A DNA stretch of 64,000 nt. Source: Parachryseolinea silvisoli (lineage in GTDB: Bacteria; Bacteroidota; Bacteroidia; Cytophagales; Cyclobacteriaceae). A program made the translations under genes and the position numbers. This document shows, in pieces, positions 44,698-53,065 of the stretch. The notes under the pieces were generated by a model that was not told the origin of the DNA, did not search any database, and saw nothing but the letters and a program-made list of their open reading frames with translations. The DNA lies in contig NZ_JAIOAO010000001.1 of NCBI RefSeq assembly GCF_021190955.1, positions 2,170,001 through 2,234,000 of the forward strand, read 5' to 3'. How positions within the stretch are numbered: position 1 is the first letter of the stretch; each line of letters starts with the position of its first letter.

Positions 44698-45459
44698 ATG
44701 AAAAAAATCATCATTCTGCTATTGTTTACCGTATGTTATGCCCACGTTAACGCCTGGGGACCTACCGGCCACCGGGTGACAGGCTGGATCGCCGACAAGT
44801 ACCTCAACAAAAAGGCCCGCAAGGAGATTGAGCGCGTGCTGGGCGGACAGTCACTCGCCATGGCCAGTACCTGGATGGACGAGATCCGGTCGGACTCGGC
44901 ATACGACTATACGGCCGACTGGCACTGGGTGACGCTGCAAGACGGCCAGACCTATGAGCAAAGCGAGAAGAATCCCAAGGGGGATATTATCCAGGCCCTG
45001 GAAAAAATCATTACGGAGCTGAAGTCGAAGACACTGACGCCGGAAGAAGAAACCAGGCGCGTGAAGATGCTGATCCACCTGATCGGCGACATTCACCAGC
45101 CCCTGCACGTAGGCGGTGGCAGCGACCGCGGTGGCAACGATGTGCGCATCTCGTGGTTCCGCAACGAGAGCAACCTGCACCGCGTATGGGACAGCGAAAT
45201 GATCGACGACACCAAACTTAGCTACAGCGAGCTGGGACAGTCACTCGACAAACCTACCCCGGCGCAACTGACCGGCTGGCAAAACTCTTCTGTTAAAGAC
45301 TGGGCTTACGAGAGCATGGCATATCGCAAGCAGGTATATGATTACGGTAACGGCAAACTGGGCTACCAGTATTCGTACAAGTATTTTCACATCGTGCGCT
45401 ATCGTCTGCTGCAGGCCGGTATACGCGTGGCCAGCGTGCTGAACGAGATATACGGTTAA
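44698..45459 (+). CDS. S1/P1-type nuclease (zinc-dependent, secreted)
   Basis: The 253-aa protein cleaves single-stranded nucleic acid and perhaps 3-prime nucleotides with three zinc ions. A signal peptide ends in HVNA, so the mature enzyme begins at W20, the N-terminal Trp that binds Zn in S1/P1. Further ligands are seen in WGPTGHR (H25), WMDEIR, DWHWVTL, HLIGDIHQPLHVGGGSDRGG, split here, and NLHRVWDSEMI. Length and motif order are those of the family. It would act outside the cytoplasm, for phosphate or nucleoside scavenging. It ends one base before the stop of the convergent HxlR gene. Confidence 0.93.
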   Translation: MKKIIILLLFTVCYAHVNAWGPTGHRVTGWIADKYLNKKARKEIERVLGGQSLAMASTWMDEIRSDSAYDYTADWHWVTLQDGQTYEQSEKNPKGDIIQALEKIITELKSKTLTPEEETRRVKMLIHLIGDIHQPLHVGGGSDRGGNDVRISWFRNESNLHRVWDSEMIDDTKLSYSELGQSLDKPTPAQLTGWQNSSVKDWAYESMAYRKQVYDYGNGKLGYQYSYKYFHIVRYRLLQAGIRVASVLNEIYG

Positions 45460-45834
45460 TCAGGCTTCCTGCTGTTGCATAGCCTTTTGTTCTCTGTGTT
45501 GCTCGCCCCAGGTAGAAATGCTGTGCAGCAACGGTTCCATAGTCTGCCCCAACGGTGTGAGCTTGTACTCCACCCGGGGCGGCACTTCGGCATACGCCAT
45601 CCGCTCGACTAAACCGTCGCCTTCCAGTTCTTTTAACTGCGTCGCCAGCACGCGTTCCGACACCCCCACGACGATCTTGCGCAATTGCCCGTAACGCAAT
45701 ACACCGTTGTTGACCAGCGCCCACAGTATCGCGGGCTTCCACCTTCCTCCTACCAGCGACAATGTATAGGCCATGCCGCAGCTCTGCAATATTTGCTGTT
45801 CGTTGACGGCATTGGTTGAATTCATTTTCCGCAT
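45460..45834 (-). CDS. HxlR-type winged-helix transcription regulator
   Basis: The 124-aa protein has the single HxlR domain: LVGGRWKPAILWAL (about 28-41), LRYGQLRKIVVGVSERVLATQL with the recognition helix, split here, and EVPPRVEYKLTPLG. HxlR regulators respond to aldehydes, redox or other small molecules. The gene has no target next to it on the same strand; it converges end to end with the nuclease. A second Met (45825) is also in frame. It lies upstream of, and divergent to, the AraC genes with about 350 bases between. Confidence 0.9.
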   Translation of the reverse strand: MRKMNSTNAVNEQQILQSCGMAYTLSLVGGRWKPAILWALVNNGVLRYGQLRKIVVGVSERVLATQLKELEGDGLVERMAYAEVPPRVEYKLTPLGQTMEPLLHSISTWGEQHREQKAMQQQEA

Positions 45835-46092
45835 ACTTGCTTTTTTATCCGTGCCCGATTCTTTTAGCCGCTACAGGGTGAACAAAAGTACAGCCCCTGC
45901 TTTTGAAACGAAATCAGTTCAGGATTAATCCGTCAGACTCTGAAAATTTTTATCACCCTTCATCGGGTAGGCGTTTTCGGGCCGCTGATTTTCGTGCTGC
46001 CGGCGATCATTTTACGGTCTGGCCGCTATTTTCATTGGTCCATTTCCTTTTACAGGATGTAATTCGTGGCTATCTTGGGTAACAGAAAATGT

Positions 46093-46156
46093 TTGAATTT
46101 TGCAAGCTTTGCTTTGATCCGCATAAGCGCCATGGGCAAATCGCGTTGCACCTTTA
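46093..46156 (+). promoter_or_regulatory. AraC-type operator (21-bp direct repeats) and promoter of the AraC gene
   Basis: TTGAATTTTGCAA (46093-46105) and the weaker TTGATCCGCATAA (46114-46126) begin 21 bp apart. A -7-like box CACCTTTA (46149-46156) starts 35 bases after the second repeat begins. The same layout, with 21 bp and 34 bp, is found at 47675-47737. Two direct half-sites at two helix turns, the second overlapping the -33 region, is typical of AraC autoregulation. Confidence 0.55.
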
Positions 46157-46185
46157 CAACCGCTATCATCCGAGATTACACCCGT

Positions 46186-47085
46186 ATGGAGAAGACTGAA
46201 ACACTCGAAGACTTTTATCAGCGCAAGCTGCAGTGGATGCCCGAGAACCTGAAACAGGACATCGGCCACTTCAATGTATTCCGCCTGGAAGACTTTATGA
46301 CCCACGGCTCGGCCGGGGCATACAGCCGCCGGTCGTTTTATAAGATCAGCCTGATCCGCGGCCGGAATATCTTCCACTATGCTGAGAAAAGCCTGGAGGT
46401 ATCGGGCTCGACGTTGATGTTTTTTAATCCGCAAGTGCCCTACACCTGGGAAAGTCTCGGCGGTACCAACACAGGCTTCTTCTGCATTTTTAAAGAAGCC
46501 TTCTTTACCGAGAAAATCCGCGGCAGCATCAGCGACTTTCCCATGTTTGCCCCGGGAGCCAAGCCTGCTTACTTTTTGAACAAAGCGCAGGACAAGCAGG
46601 TGACGCAAATCTTTCAGAAGATGCAGGATGAGATTGCTTCGGACTATACATACAAGTACGACCTGATCCGAAACTATGTGACGGAGATCATTCACTATGC
46701 GCTTAAGATGCAGCCGTCGGAGACGCTCTATCAACATACAAATGCCAAGTCGCGCATTGCGTCGATCTTTACCGAGCTGTTGGAACGTCAGTTCCCGATC
46801 GAGTCGCCTACACAACGGTTTACGTTGCGCTCGGCAAATGACTTTGCGCAAGCGCTGGCAGTGCATGTCAATCACCTGAACCGTGCTATTAAAGAGACTA
46901 CGGGAAAGACCACGACCGAACATATCCTGGATCGGCTGGCAATCGAGGCCGGTGCGTTGCTCAAGCATACCGATTGGAATATATCTGAGATCAGTTATGC
47001 ATTGGGGTTTGAAGAACCCGCGCATTTCAACAACTTTTTCAAGAAACATTTTTCGATGACGCCTACGGCGTACCGCACAGTATAG
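46186..47085 (+). CDS. AraC family transcription regulator
   Basis: The 299-aa protein has an N-terminal cupin-like sensor domain of the Bacteroidota AraC_binding type (FYKISLIRGRNIFHYAEK) and, from about 190 to 299, a two-HTH DNA-binding domain with FAQALAVHVNHLNRAIKETT, split here, ISEISYALGFEEPAHFNNFFK and the C-terminal FSMTPTAYR. The reading frame continues upstream to 46066, but MEKTETLEDFYQ at 46186 is the natural start, 30 bases after the -7-like box. A shorter paralogue that lacks the HTH follows at 47753 behind the same operator type. Ligand unknown. Confidence 0.9.
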   Translation: MEKTETLEDFYQRKLQWMPENLKQDIGHFNVFRLEDFMTHGSAGAYSRRSFYKISLIRGRNIFHYAEKSLEVSGSTLMFFNPQVPYTWESLGGTNTGFFCIFKEAFFTEKIRGSISDFPMFAPGAKPAYFLNKAQDKQVTQIFQKMQDEIASDYTYKYDLIRNYVTEIIHYALKMQPSETLYQHTNAKSRIASIFTELLERQFPIESPTQRFTLRSANDFAQALAVHVNHLNRAIKETTGKTTTEHILDRLAIEAGALLKHTDWNISEISYALGFEEPAHFNNFFKKHFSMTPTAYRTV

Positions 47086-47104
47086 GGTTGGTTCAAGTCT
47101 GCAT

Positions 47105-47309
47105 TGCTGGCGCAAGTTTGAGCGCCGAGCGTTAGCGCAGGCGCGGAACTTGTGCCTGAAACTGTATGCAGTCTTAGACTGCCGTGTCCCCGACGAAGTC
47201 GGGGCTGCCAGCGAACAAACCTCCCCGCCAGTCTGAAGACTGGCAACAGCTCAAGTCACAAGAGACGCGCTTCGCGCTAACTCTTGCCAGTTGGGAACTT
47301 GCGCCAGCA
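47105..47309. repeat. REP-like elements, copies 3 and 4 in inverted order
   Basis: Copy 3: GGCGCAAGTT (47109-47118) / AACTTGTGCC (47147-47156), then GCAGTCT-T-AGACTGC (47169-47183). Copy 4 is on the opposite strand: hairpin GCCAGTCT-GA-AGACTGGC (47227-47244) and the end AACTTGCGCCAGC (47296-47308). The pair is separated by about 40 bases. After it, from 47310 to 47674, I see no gene or clear structure. Confidence 0.75.
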
Positions 47310-47674
47310 TTATGTTTGGCAATGTCCGGGGAATTGCCAGACGATGCCCGTGTAAACCTCGCCCGCACCTCCCGGATGCCATACCTGACCCAACAATGTC
47401 CCACCCCTTTTATAGCGTAGATCATCCGTGGTTCAACCGTGGAACATCTATGGAGGAACCCTGTGGGATACTTGAACTATCCCCGGCAAACCTCCCCTTT
47501 TCCCGGTCCCACGTTCGATTCGCTTTCGATCTTTTTCGACTTTCCTGACCACCTCCCGGCCACCCCCTGGATGTCATTTTTCAAACGAACGGAATTATTT
47601 CCCAAACAACCAGTCAAAACTGATGCAACACGTGGTTAACATGTGATCCGGCGCTGCTCCAGGGGTGATTGTGC

Positions 47675-47737
47675 TTGAATCCTGCAAGCATCGCTTTGAA
47701 TATTGCAAAGATGCCGCGCCCGCCGGGGGTACCTTTG
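47675..47737 (+). promoter_or_regulatory. AraC-type operator and promoter of the HTH-less paralogue
   Basis: TTGAATCCTGCAA (47675-47687) and TTGAATATTGCAA (47696-47708) begin 21 bp apart, and the Bacteroidota -7 box TACCTTTG lies at 47730-47737. Between the two operators the 28 bases from TG-x-TTGAAT to GCTTTGA match with four differences. The promoter position favours the ATG at 47753 over that at 47741. Confidence 0.65.
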
Positions 47738-47752
47738 TGTATGGTTCGCGAC

Positions 47753-48211
47753 ATGACTAACTTTTATGCTTACCGGTTGCAAGACGCACCACCGCTGGAG
47801 GCGTTGCCGCTGCTCCACAGTACGGAAGATTTCTATACCATCAGCCTGTTGCAAAATGCTCCACGCTGCCGGTACCTGGATACTGCGCAAGGACGCCCCG
47901 AAGCACTCCTGCTGTTCTTTCATTCGCGCATGCCCCACGTTCCGTGTGATGCCCGCGCAGGATTCTTTTGCATGTTCAAAGACTCGTTCCTGACGCCCGG
48001 CATGCAAGAGAATCTTCACGCCTTGCCGATGTTCAACCGTGAAAGCACCCCGGCGCTTCCATTGCTTGCGCAGCATGAGCGTTACCTCACCAACGTCTTT
48101 GAGAATATCACCGAGGCGTTACAGTCAGACTATACCTTTCGCACGGAGCTCTTGCAGAACTATGTCTTCGAGTTGTTTCACTACGCCTTGAAGATCCAAC
48201 AGCATGTTTAA
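47753..48211 (+). CDS. AraC-regulator paralogue without DNA-binding domain
   Basis: The 152-aa product is like the sensor half of the AraC protein at 46186: EDFYTISLLQNA, LLFFHSRMPHVPCDARAGFFCMFKDSFLT, split here, and a C-terminal FELFHYALKIQQHV, which matches EIIHYALKMQPSE of the neighbour just before its linker. The HTH half is missing. The stop is a true one, and the next gene begins 19 bases later. The protein may be a free sensor, inhibitor or dimer partner; or it is a stable truncation of a duplicated gene. The sequence is still in frame and conserved in its core. Confidence 0.7.
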   Translation: MTNFYAYRLQDAPPLEALPLLHSTEDFYTISLLQNAPRCRYLDTAQGRPEALLLFFHSRMPHVPCDARAGFFCMFKDSFLTPGMQENLHALPMFNRESTPALPLLAQHERYLTNVFENITEALQSDYTFRTELLQNYVFELFHYALKIQQHV

Positions 48212-48230
48212 TATCGTAAATACATATTCT

Positions 48231-48485
48231 ATGAAACCGAATGAACCTTTTTACATCGGCACCTGGGTAACGGCCGATGGTCACATCCGCCACACACTGT
48301 TACCCAACGGCCGCTACGACGAAGATCGCGGCCGTCGCAAGAGCGCCTACCAGGGCCGTTATACGATGACCGGCAACCACATTGACTATGTGGACGACAC
48401 CGGGTTTACTGCCGACGGTGATTTCCGCGAGGGTATTTTATACCATGCAGGGATGATCCTATATAAGGAAGAGAAGAACGATTGA
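48231..48485 (+). CDS. Atu4866 domain protein
   Basis: The 84-aa product matches the small Atu4866 domain almost completely: FYIGTWVTADGHIRHTLLPNGRYDEDRG, split by its conserved G-T-W-V-T-A-D-G and L-P-N-G-R-Y-D-E motifs, then GNHIDYVDDTGFTADGDF. The fold is a small beta barrel like lipocalin fragments; function is unknown. Such domains are often next to or fused with AraC-type regulators or oxidoreductases, in line with this position behind the truncated AraC paralogue. A Met at 48204 would overlap the previous frame; the one at 48231 fits the family start. Confidence 0.85.
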   Translation: MKPNEPFYIGTWVTADGHIRHTLLPNGRYDEDRGRRKSAYQGRYTMTGNHIDYVDDTGFTADGDFREGILYHAGMILYKEEKND

Positions 48486-48486
48486 T

Positions 48487-48789
48487 CTACACAACGCCAT
48501 CCACGATCACACCGTTCGTGCGCGTGCAAGCCTGTCGAAGTGCCTTGAGCGGAGCATACTCTTCGGAGTTGTAAAAGCGCAGGGCCGCCTCGCGGCTATC
48601 GAACTCGTGCACGACCAGTATTTTGGGTTTCCAGTCGCCCTCCAGGGCGATGGGATTCAGCTCACGAATAATGGTACGACCTCCGTACCGGGCAATCATC
48701 GGAAAGGCCTGCTCTTTGTAGCGCGCCATGCCGGCGGGGTCTGTCACTTCCAGGTCGACAACGAGATAAGATTTTGCAGTCTGGTTCAT
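48487..48789 (-). CDS. DUF1330 domain protein
   Basis: The 100-aa product is a single DUF1330 domain with a ferredoxin-like dimeric alpha/beta barrel fold: SYLVVDLEVTDPAGMARYKEQ, split here, GGRTIIRE and ILVVHEFDSREAALRFYNSEEYAPL. Members bind or act on small molecules in poorly known ways. It stops one base after the convergent Atu4866 gene. Gene is 17 bases after the lipoprotein gene at 48807 on the same strand. Confidence 0.92.
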   Translation of the reverse strand: MNQTAKSYLVVDLEVTDPAGMARYKEQAFPMIARYGGRTIIRELNPIALEGDWKPKILVVHEFDSREAALRFYNSEEYAPLKALRQACTRTNGVIVDGVV

Positions 48790-48806
48790 GGGGATAATAT
48801 ACGAAC

Positions 48807-49652
48807 CTATCCGATCTTTGCACGCAGGCTTTCAACCATCTGTACGACCTGCCCGATCTGGGAGTTCGAAGATTTCTTCAACTGCTCCAGCACTACCGCC
48901 GAAATAAGCCTTGGCCAGAAGAGCGATGAGTTCACGTCGCCGGCCTGGGTTTCGATCACTGTGATCTGCTCGGCGAGTGCCTGCTGAAGCGCTGGTGGCA
49001 CAGCCGGATCTTGCGAAAGGGCTTTGAGCTTAACCAGTCCTTCCTGTAAACGGTTATGTTGAAAATCGTCGATGGCATCGGTCAGCTTATACGGCCAGTG
49101 TATACCGGTCTCGTTGGCAAACCCCGCAAAATAGAACTTAGACTGTGCGAAGTCTTTATCGTACGCCTGGGCCAGTCCCATGAGTACATAAAAAGTAGCC
49201 ACTTCGTATTGTGCCTCCGCGTCAGGCTTCAGCAGTTTTTTCGATTGCTCAGCTTCTTCGTGCGCGAGGCTATCCCACCCCTGCTCGTACATGGCGATGG
49301 AACGCAACGACCGCGCCAGGTACTGCGCGGTAGTATCGCCTTCCTCTTGCGCCAGGTCCGCTTCCGCAAATGCCATGGCAGGCTTACCCGAGACGGTCCA
49401 GCCGTATCCAAGCAAGAGGTGCGCATAGGTGGGATCAATGGGGGGGAGTGAGTCTGTCTTCTGGCTGTTGTACAGCTTTACGGCGGGTCCTACGGCGGTA
49501 GACGACGTGGTCTTGTAGGCGCGGAAGGTTATGCCGCTGGTGGCATCCTCATATTGCTCACGCTGTGTTTTCTCGTCAGAACAGGCGCTGAAATTCAGGG
49601 CGAAGAGAGCAGGCAAAAGGATCGTCTGCCAGCGGGATGAAATTCGATACAT
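48807..49652 (-). CDS. TPR-like lipoprotein of unknown function
   Basis: The 281-aa product starts MYRISSRWQTILLP and has the lipobox FSAC. The body is helical with alternating Ala-rich pairs (AMAFAEADLAQEEGDTTAQYLA, split here; YVLMGLAQAYDKDFAQSKFYF), like degenerate TPR repeats. I cannot name a family. The upstream in-frame Met at 49688 does not give a good signal peptide. It precedes the DUF1330 gene. It might bind proteins or peptidoglycan parts in the periplasm, but there is no direct sign. Confidence 0.7.
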   Translation of the reverse strand: MYRISSRWQTILLPALFALNFSACSDEKTQREQYEDATSGITFRAYKTTSSTAVGPAVKLYNSQKTDSLPPIDPTYAHLLLGYGWTVSGKPAMAFAEADLAQEEGDTTAQYLARSLRSIAMYEQGWDSLAHEEAEQSKKLLKPDAEAQYEVATFYVLMGLAQAYDKDFAQSKFYFAGFANETGIHWPYKLTDAIDDFQHNRLQEGLVKLKALSQDPAVPPALQQALAEQITVIETQAGDVNSSLFWPRLISAVVLEQLKKSSNSQIGQVVQMVESLRAKIG

Positions 49653-49705
49653 GGGCGCAAGATAACAACGCGCGCCTATCAATCGCAATTATGACATGCG
49701 ATGTT

Positions 49706-51118
49706 CTATTTCACCATAATTTTCAGCTCGAATCCAGACTCCGGACTGTTTGTTCGCAGCATATATACGCCTGCCGGTGAGTTCTCCAGATCGACGGGAT
49801 AATAACGTGCCCCTGCCTCTACCATAGCGCTGAAAATTATTTTTCCTACCAGATCAGAAATTGTAACGAAGGTATTCTGCTTAAGGGGGCTCTTGAAGTC
49901 AATAGAGAATTTACCACCTTCTACAGGATTGGGGTACACGGTCAGACCCGGGGGGAGCTCATCCATCTGCACCATTCGGATGGCCAAAAATTCCATGGTG
50001 CCGTCCAGGTCTGTTTGCTTTAACATGTAATACGATTTGCCGGGTAGGGGATCATGATCAGTATACGCATATTTCTGAACATTGTACCCATTCGGGCCGG
50101 CTGCTACCGTTCCGACATCCGAAAAGGTGCGACCGTCCTTACTTCGTTGGATGGTGAAATAGTCGTTATTCCTTTCGCTGGCTGTTGTCCAATCCAACTC
50201 GACATGTGTCTCGACGGCTTTCGCGGTAAAGGCAAGCAATTCCACGGGGAGCGGCGCGTTATTTCCGGACAAGGTCCACGGAGAAAAGTTTGTTACATCC
50301 GGGACGGTGACACCCGTTGCATTACTGGTTTGACCTGGGAGAGGGTTTTCCCACGTGCCCGTTGTACTATTCCAGCGTTGTGCCTGCAGCGATGTAATGG
50401 TGCCAACCTCCGCCGGGGCAGCCTGGAATGTTAATGTGGCGGTGCCGCTGGGGCCGTCCTTATCGATTTGCCAGAACCTGTCTACAACGTTCGCGCTATT
50501 GTCGACTCCCAGCCGGTTCATGTCGGTGACGGCGACGGGAACCGTGGGATACGGCGTGTTATTCGCGGCGGTGGGATAGGTGGAAACCGTTACGTTCCCC
50601 AGATTTCCGGCTGTTAGCAACACCGTAAAAGGTATATAGACTCCTGTGGACGTTCCGAATGGAAAAACGTGGGCAGAAGTGTTTGTACCGACTATCCACC
50701 GCAGCTGACTGGAATTGTTAGTCTTCTCACTCAAAATATACCCGCCGGTTCGGGTCACCGCAGTCGGCAAAGCATTTTGTATAGTCAGGCGCCGCGAATT
50801 TAAGTCGAGCGCACCTGCGGTAAGGGTTAGCGTATTACTAATGTTGATATCCGACTGCAGGCTTACGCTCACGGCATTATCCGCAATGAAGTTATTAAAT
50901 GTAAGCGTGGTGGACCCGAAGATAAATTGATTGGCCCCGCCTCTGAATGAGGTCGATTGTCCCCCATCGGTAAATACTCCATTGTTAACGAAATCGCCAA
51001 AAAAGGAGATTGTCGCCCCGGGAAACGTCCGAAAATTTCCGGTATTCGTGAATTGGTGCTGGGCCTGGGCAACGGTGCAGACAAATATCAACGCTATGGA
51101 TAACTGTAGGTTTCTCAT
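49706..51118 (-). CDS. T9SS-sorted surface protein, module 1 second gene
   Basis: The 470-aa protein has a signal peptide (QAQ-HQF), a first half of short beta strands (TFNNFIADNAVSVSLQSDI), a middle with VDRFWQIDKDGPSGTATLTFQ and an FN3-like domain from about residue 294 (VELDWTTASERNNDYFTIQRS). It ends with a type A sorting domain (YPNPVEGGKFSIDF ... SPAGVYMLRTN) that targets proteins to the T9SS for export and surface anchoring. It follows the fibre-like gene by 24 bases. The second half is a close paralogue of the protein at 53066. Function is probably adhesion or matrix. Confidence 0.88.
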   Translation of the reverse strand: MRNLQLSIALIFVCTVAQAQHQFTNTGNFRTFPGATISFFGDFVNNGVFTDGGQSTSFRGGANQFIFGSTTLTFNNFIADNAVSVSLQSDINISNTLTLTAGALDLNSRRLTIQNALPTAVTRTGGYILSEKTNNSSQLRWIVGTNTSAHVFPFGTSTGVYIPFTVLLTAGNLGNVTVSTYPTAANNTPYPTVPVAVTDMNRLGVDNSANVVDRFWQIDKDGPSGTATLTFQAAPAEVGTITSLQAQRWNSTTGTWENPLPGQTSNATGVTVPDVTNFSPWTLSGNNAPLPVELLAFTAKAVETHVELDWTTASERNNDYFTIQRSKDGRTFSDVGTVAAGPNGYNVQKYAYTDHDPLPGKSYYMLKQTDLDGTMEFLAIRMVQMDELPPGLTVYPNPVEGGKFSIDFKSPLKQNTFVTISDLVGKIIFSAMVEAGARYYPVDLENSPAGVYMLRTNSPESGFELKIMVK

Positions 51119-51142
51119 CGTACTCGGATTAAGTATGCCCGT

Positions 51143-52918
51143 CTATTTGGTTTCCGTAAACCACTGAACGTCCCGGAAAGTCGCCGTTTCACCGGACGTT
51201 AATGACGTACAATAAATTTCGAAATAGTCGCCAGGCCCTATATCTGCTAAGTAGATTGTCGTCGCAAATTGATACGGATCACTTGCCGTTGTAAGGCGAA
51301 GATCGGTTTCACCATACCGCGTCGTCGTAACGCCATTTTTGACAATGGCGATGGATATGGTTCGGTTGTTAGCGGGCACCGTTATATTACCCGTAATAAT
51401 GGCCCAACCATCACTTCTGTTTACGGGCTGATAGGTGATTCTGTTTGTGCCGATGGTCCATTTCGTAGTGATCGACGTTTGCGTACCGGCAGTCCAGTTG
51501 GCTTTATACCACGTTCCCGCAACCGCAATGCTTGTGGTTGCAACGTTGTTACTGACGTTAATCCGGCTATTGGGATTTCTATCTTGTCCGCCCGAGTTAT
51601 TCTTGATGAATGTATTGGCATCCCTTCCCGACGCCAGCGTAAAATCAAAACCACTCATAAAAGTGCCCGTGTTGTTCCAACTGTTATTGGTTACAAAAAC
51701 ACGAGAGAGGGAGGTAAACGTGGCGGGAACGTAGTTTATTCCAATCTGTCCACCGCTATTGTTATAGAAGCCACAGTTCAAAATGGATACTACTGGATTG
51801 GTCCCCGACAGAAGGTTGATCCCTTTTCCGCAATTGATAAAGTCCGTCTCGGAAATCTTGAGCGAAACCCCGCTTAATCCGCCGGCTGCAATTTCAACGC
51901 CGGCCGTTGTAGCATTCAAAATATCAAGCTCAAAGATCCACACCTCGACATTGCTCAGCGCCACGATGCCCTTAGCAAAACCATCAATGGTACAGTCCTT
52001 TACTTCATAGTACTCATTCGCACTGGTTAGATGAATCGCATCAATACCAGAGACGCCACCGGCATCGAACGCCAGCATTTTAAAATAGGTTTCAGTGGCA
52101 CAGTCAAACATACTACCCGACACGCCTGCGCCGGCTGTAATCGTTGCGGCGCCGTAGCTGCTCCCCTGAATGGTTAGGGGAAACGGCAGATCGATGGTCT
52201 GGGTTGCGTCAACGGTGTAGTCGCCCCCTACCAATCTGACAACAGAAGGCTGTTCCATGTGCACGTCCAAAAATTCTATCATTTCCTCGATTGTCGTCCA
52301 ACTTCCGGTTTCAGATACGTCAAAGACATTATCTACTTTGCCTTCACTTAATTTTATTAGCCAGTCGCCCCCGGAGGCCACATAGGTCTTAGAGACCCAG
52401 CGGAAGTGCTTGGAGATCACCGTACCGTCAATCGTGGAAGCGCCCGCCGGCACCACGTCTACCTGGTGTATGTGCGTACCGACGTTTTTGACCGTGATGG
52501 AAAGGCCGTCGTCGGCAGCAGTAATCGCCGGAAGTGTCAGTGTAATATCGTTGCTTGCGATGATGAACGTTTCGCTTTTAGCGATTGCACCGGTGGCTGT
52601 CTTGACTGTAAGACTAGCCTCACCGAGGTTGATAAACGGAACCCATTGCGTCCCGTTCCAATAATAATACCCATCCGCTACTGCGCCCCCGCTGCTGTAA
52701 ACAAGCATTCCCGAGGGTACAGTGCCGGTCAGTGGCGTGACAGCATTCAGATCGTTTAATGCCACCCGCGGTGGCAGAAATCCTTTATTTGTGCTTTCCA
52801 GCTCCAGAAGCGAATTGGCATCAATCGTCGCGGAATTGTCGCCTATTTTAACCTGCGCATGGACCTGGGCTGTTAAAGAGCATATCAAAAAACTAAGAAG
52901 AAAGATTTTACTTTTCAT
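51143..52918 (-). CDS. Large secreted beta-helix/fibre-like protein, module 1 first gene
   Basis: The 591-aa protein has a signal peptide (VHA-QVKIGDNSA). Its N-terminal 90 residues carry the motif shared with the gene at 54322 (ANSLLELESTNKGFLPPRVAL, split by G-F-L-P-P-R-V-A-L; YYYWNGTQWVPF). A right-handed beta-helix-like middle (about 220-450) has repeated short strands such as YYEVKDCTIDGFAKGIVALS. A C-terminal beta-sandwich ends in TFRDVQWFTETK. The N-terminal motif occurs in Bacteroidota fibre or adhesin proteins. No sorting domain is present, which may be supplied by the partner gene behind it. The start at 52918 is preferred over a Met two codons upstream. Confidence 0.75.
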   Translation of the reverse strand: MKSKIFLLSFLICSLTAQVHAQVKIGDNSATIDANSLLELESTNKGFLPPRVALNDLNAVTPLTGTVPSGMLVYSSGGAVADGYYYWNGTQWVPFINLGEASLTVKTATGAIAKSETFIIASNDITLTLPAITAADDGLSITVKNVGTHIHQVDVVPAGASTIDGTVISKHFRWVSKTYVASGGDWLIKLSEGKVDNVFDVSETGSWTTIEEMIEFLDVHMEQPSVVRLVGGDYTVDATQTIDLPFPLTIQGSSYGAATITAGAGVSGSMFDCATETYFKMLAFDAGGVSGIDAIHLTSANEYYEVKDCTIDGFAKGIVALSNVEVWIFELDILNATTAGVEIAAGGLSGVSLKISETDFINCGKGINLLSGTNPVVSILNCGFYNNSGGQIGINYVPATFTSLSRVFVTNNSWNNTGTFMSGFDFTLASGRDANTFIKNNSGGQDRNPNSRINVSNNVATTSIAVAGTWYKANWTAGTQTSITTKWTIGTNRITYQPVNRSDGWAIITGNITVPANNRTISIAIVKNGVTTTRYGETDLRLTTASDPYQFATTIYLADIGPGDYFEIYCTSLTSGETATFRDVQWFTETK

Positions 52919-52988
52919 AGTCACTAATTCACATGTTCATTTTATAAGAAATCGTAGTGAGCAAAGTTCGGAATCATCAGCCTCTAAT

Positions 52989-53032
52989 AAATCAGTGAAA
53001 AGCTGACCATTGGAAAATCAGGCTTTATCAGG
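52989..53032 (-). promoter_or_regulatory. 44-bp conserved promoter element, copy A
   Basis: Read on the plus strand it contains AATCAG, AAAAGCTGA and ATCAGG at fixed distances, as do copies B and C. It lies 71 bases upstream of the start at 52918. The gene order puts it before module 1 only. The AATCAG and CTGA parts form an imperfect dyad, and the left end overlaps a stem AGGTGTGA/TCACACCT (53030-53057) behind the 53066 gene. Confidence 0.6.
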
Positions 53033-53065
53033 TGTGATAAGTGCATCATTCACACCTATCATTCA

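Noticed and set aside
45460-45834. HxlR regulator as controller of the nuclease gene
   Set aside because: Genes converge and share no upstream region; no evidence for a link.
46012-47115. 367-codon minus-strand frame opposite the AraC gene
   Set aside because: Shadow frame; Arg/His/Gln-rich product without protein-like pattern.
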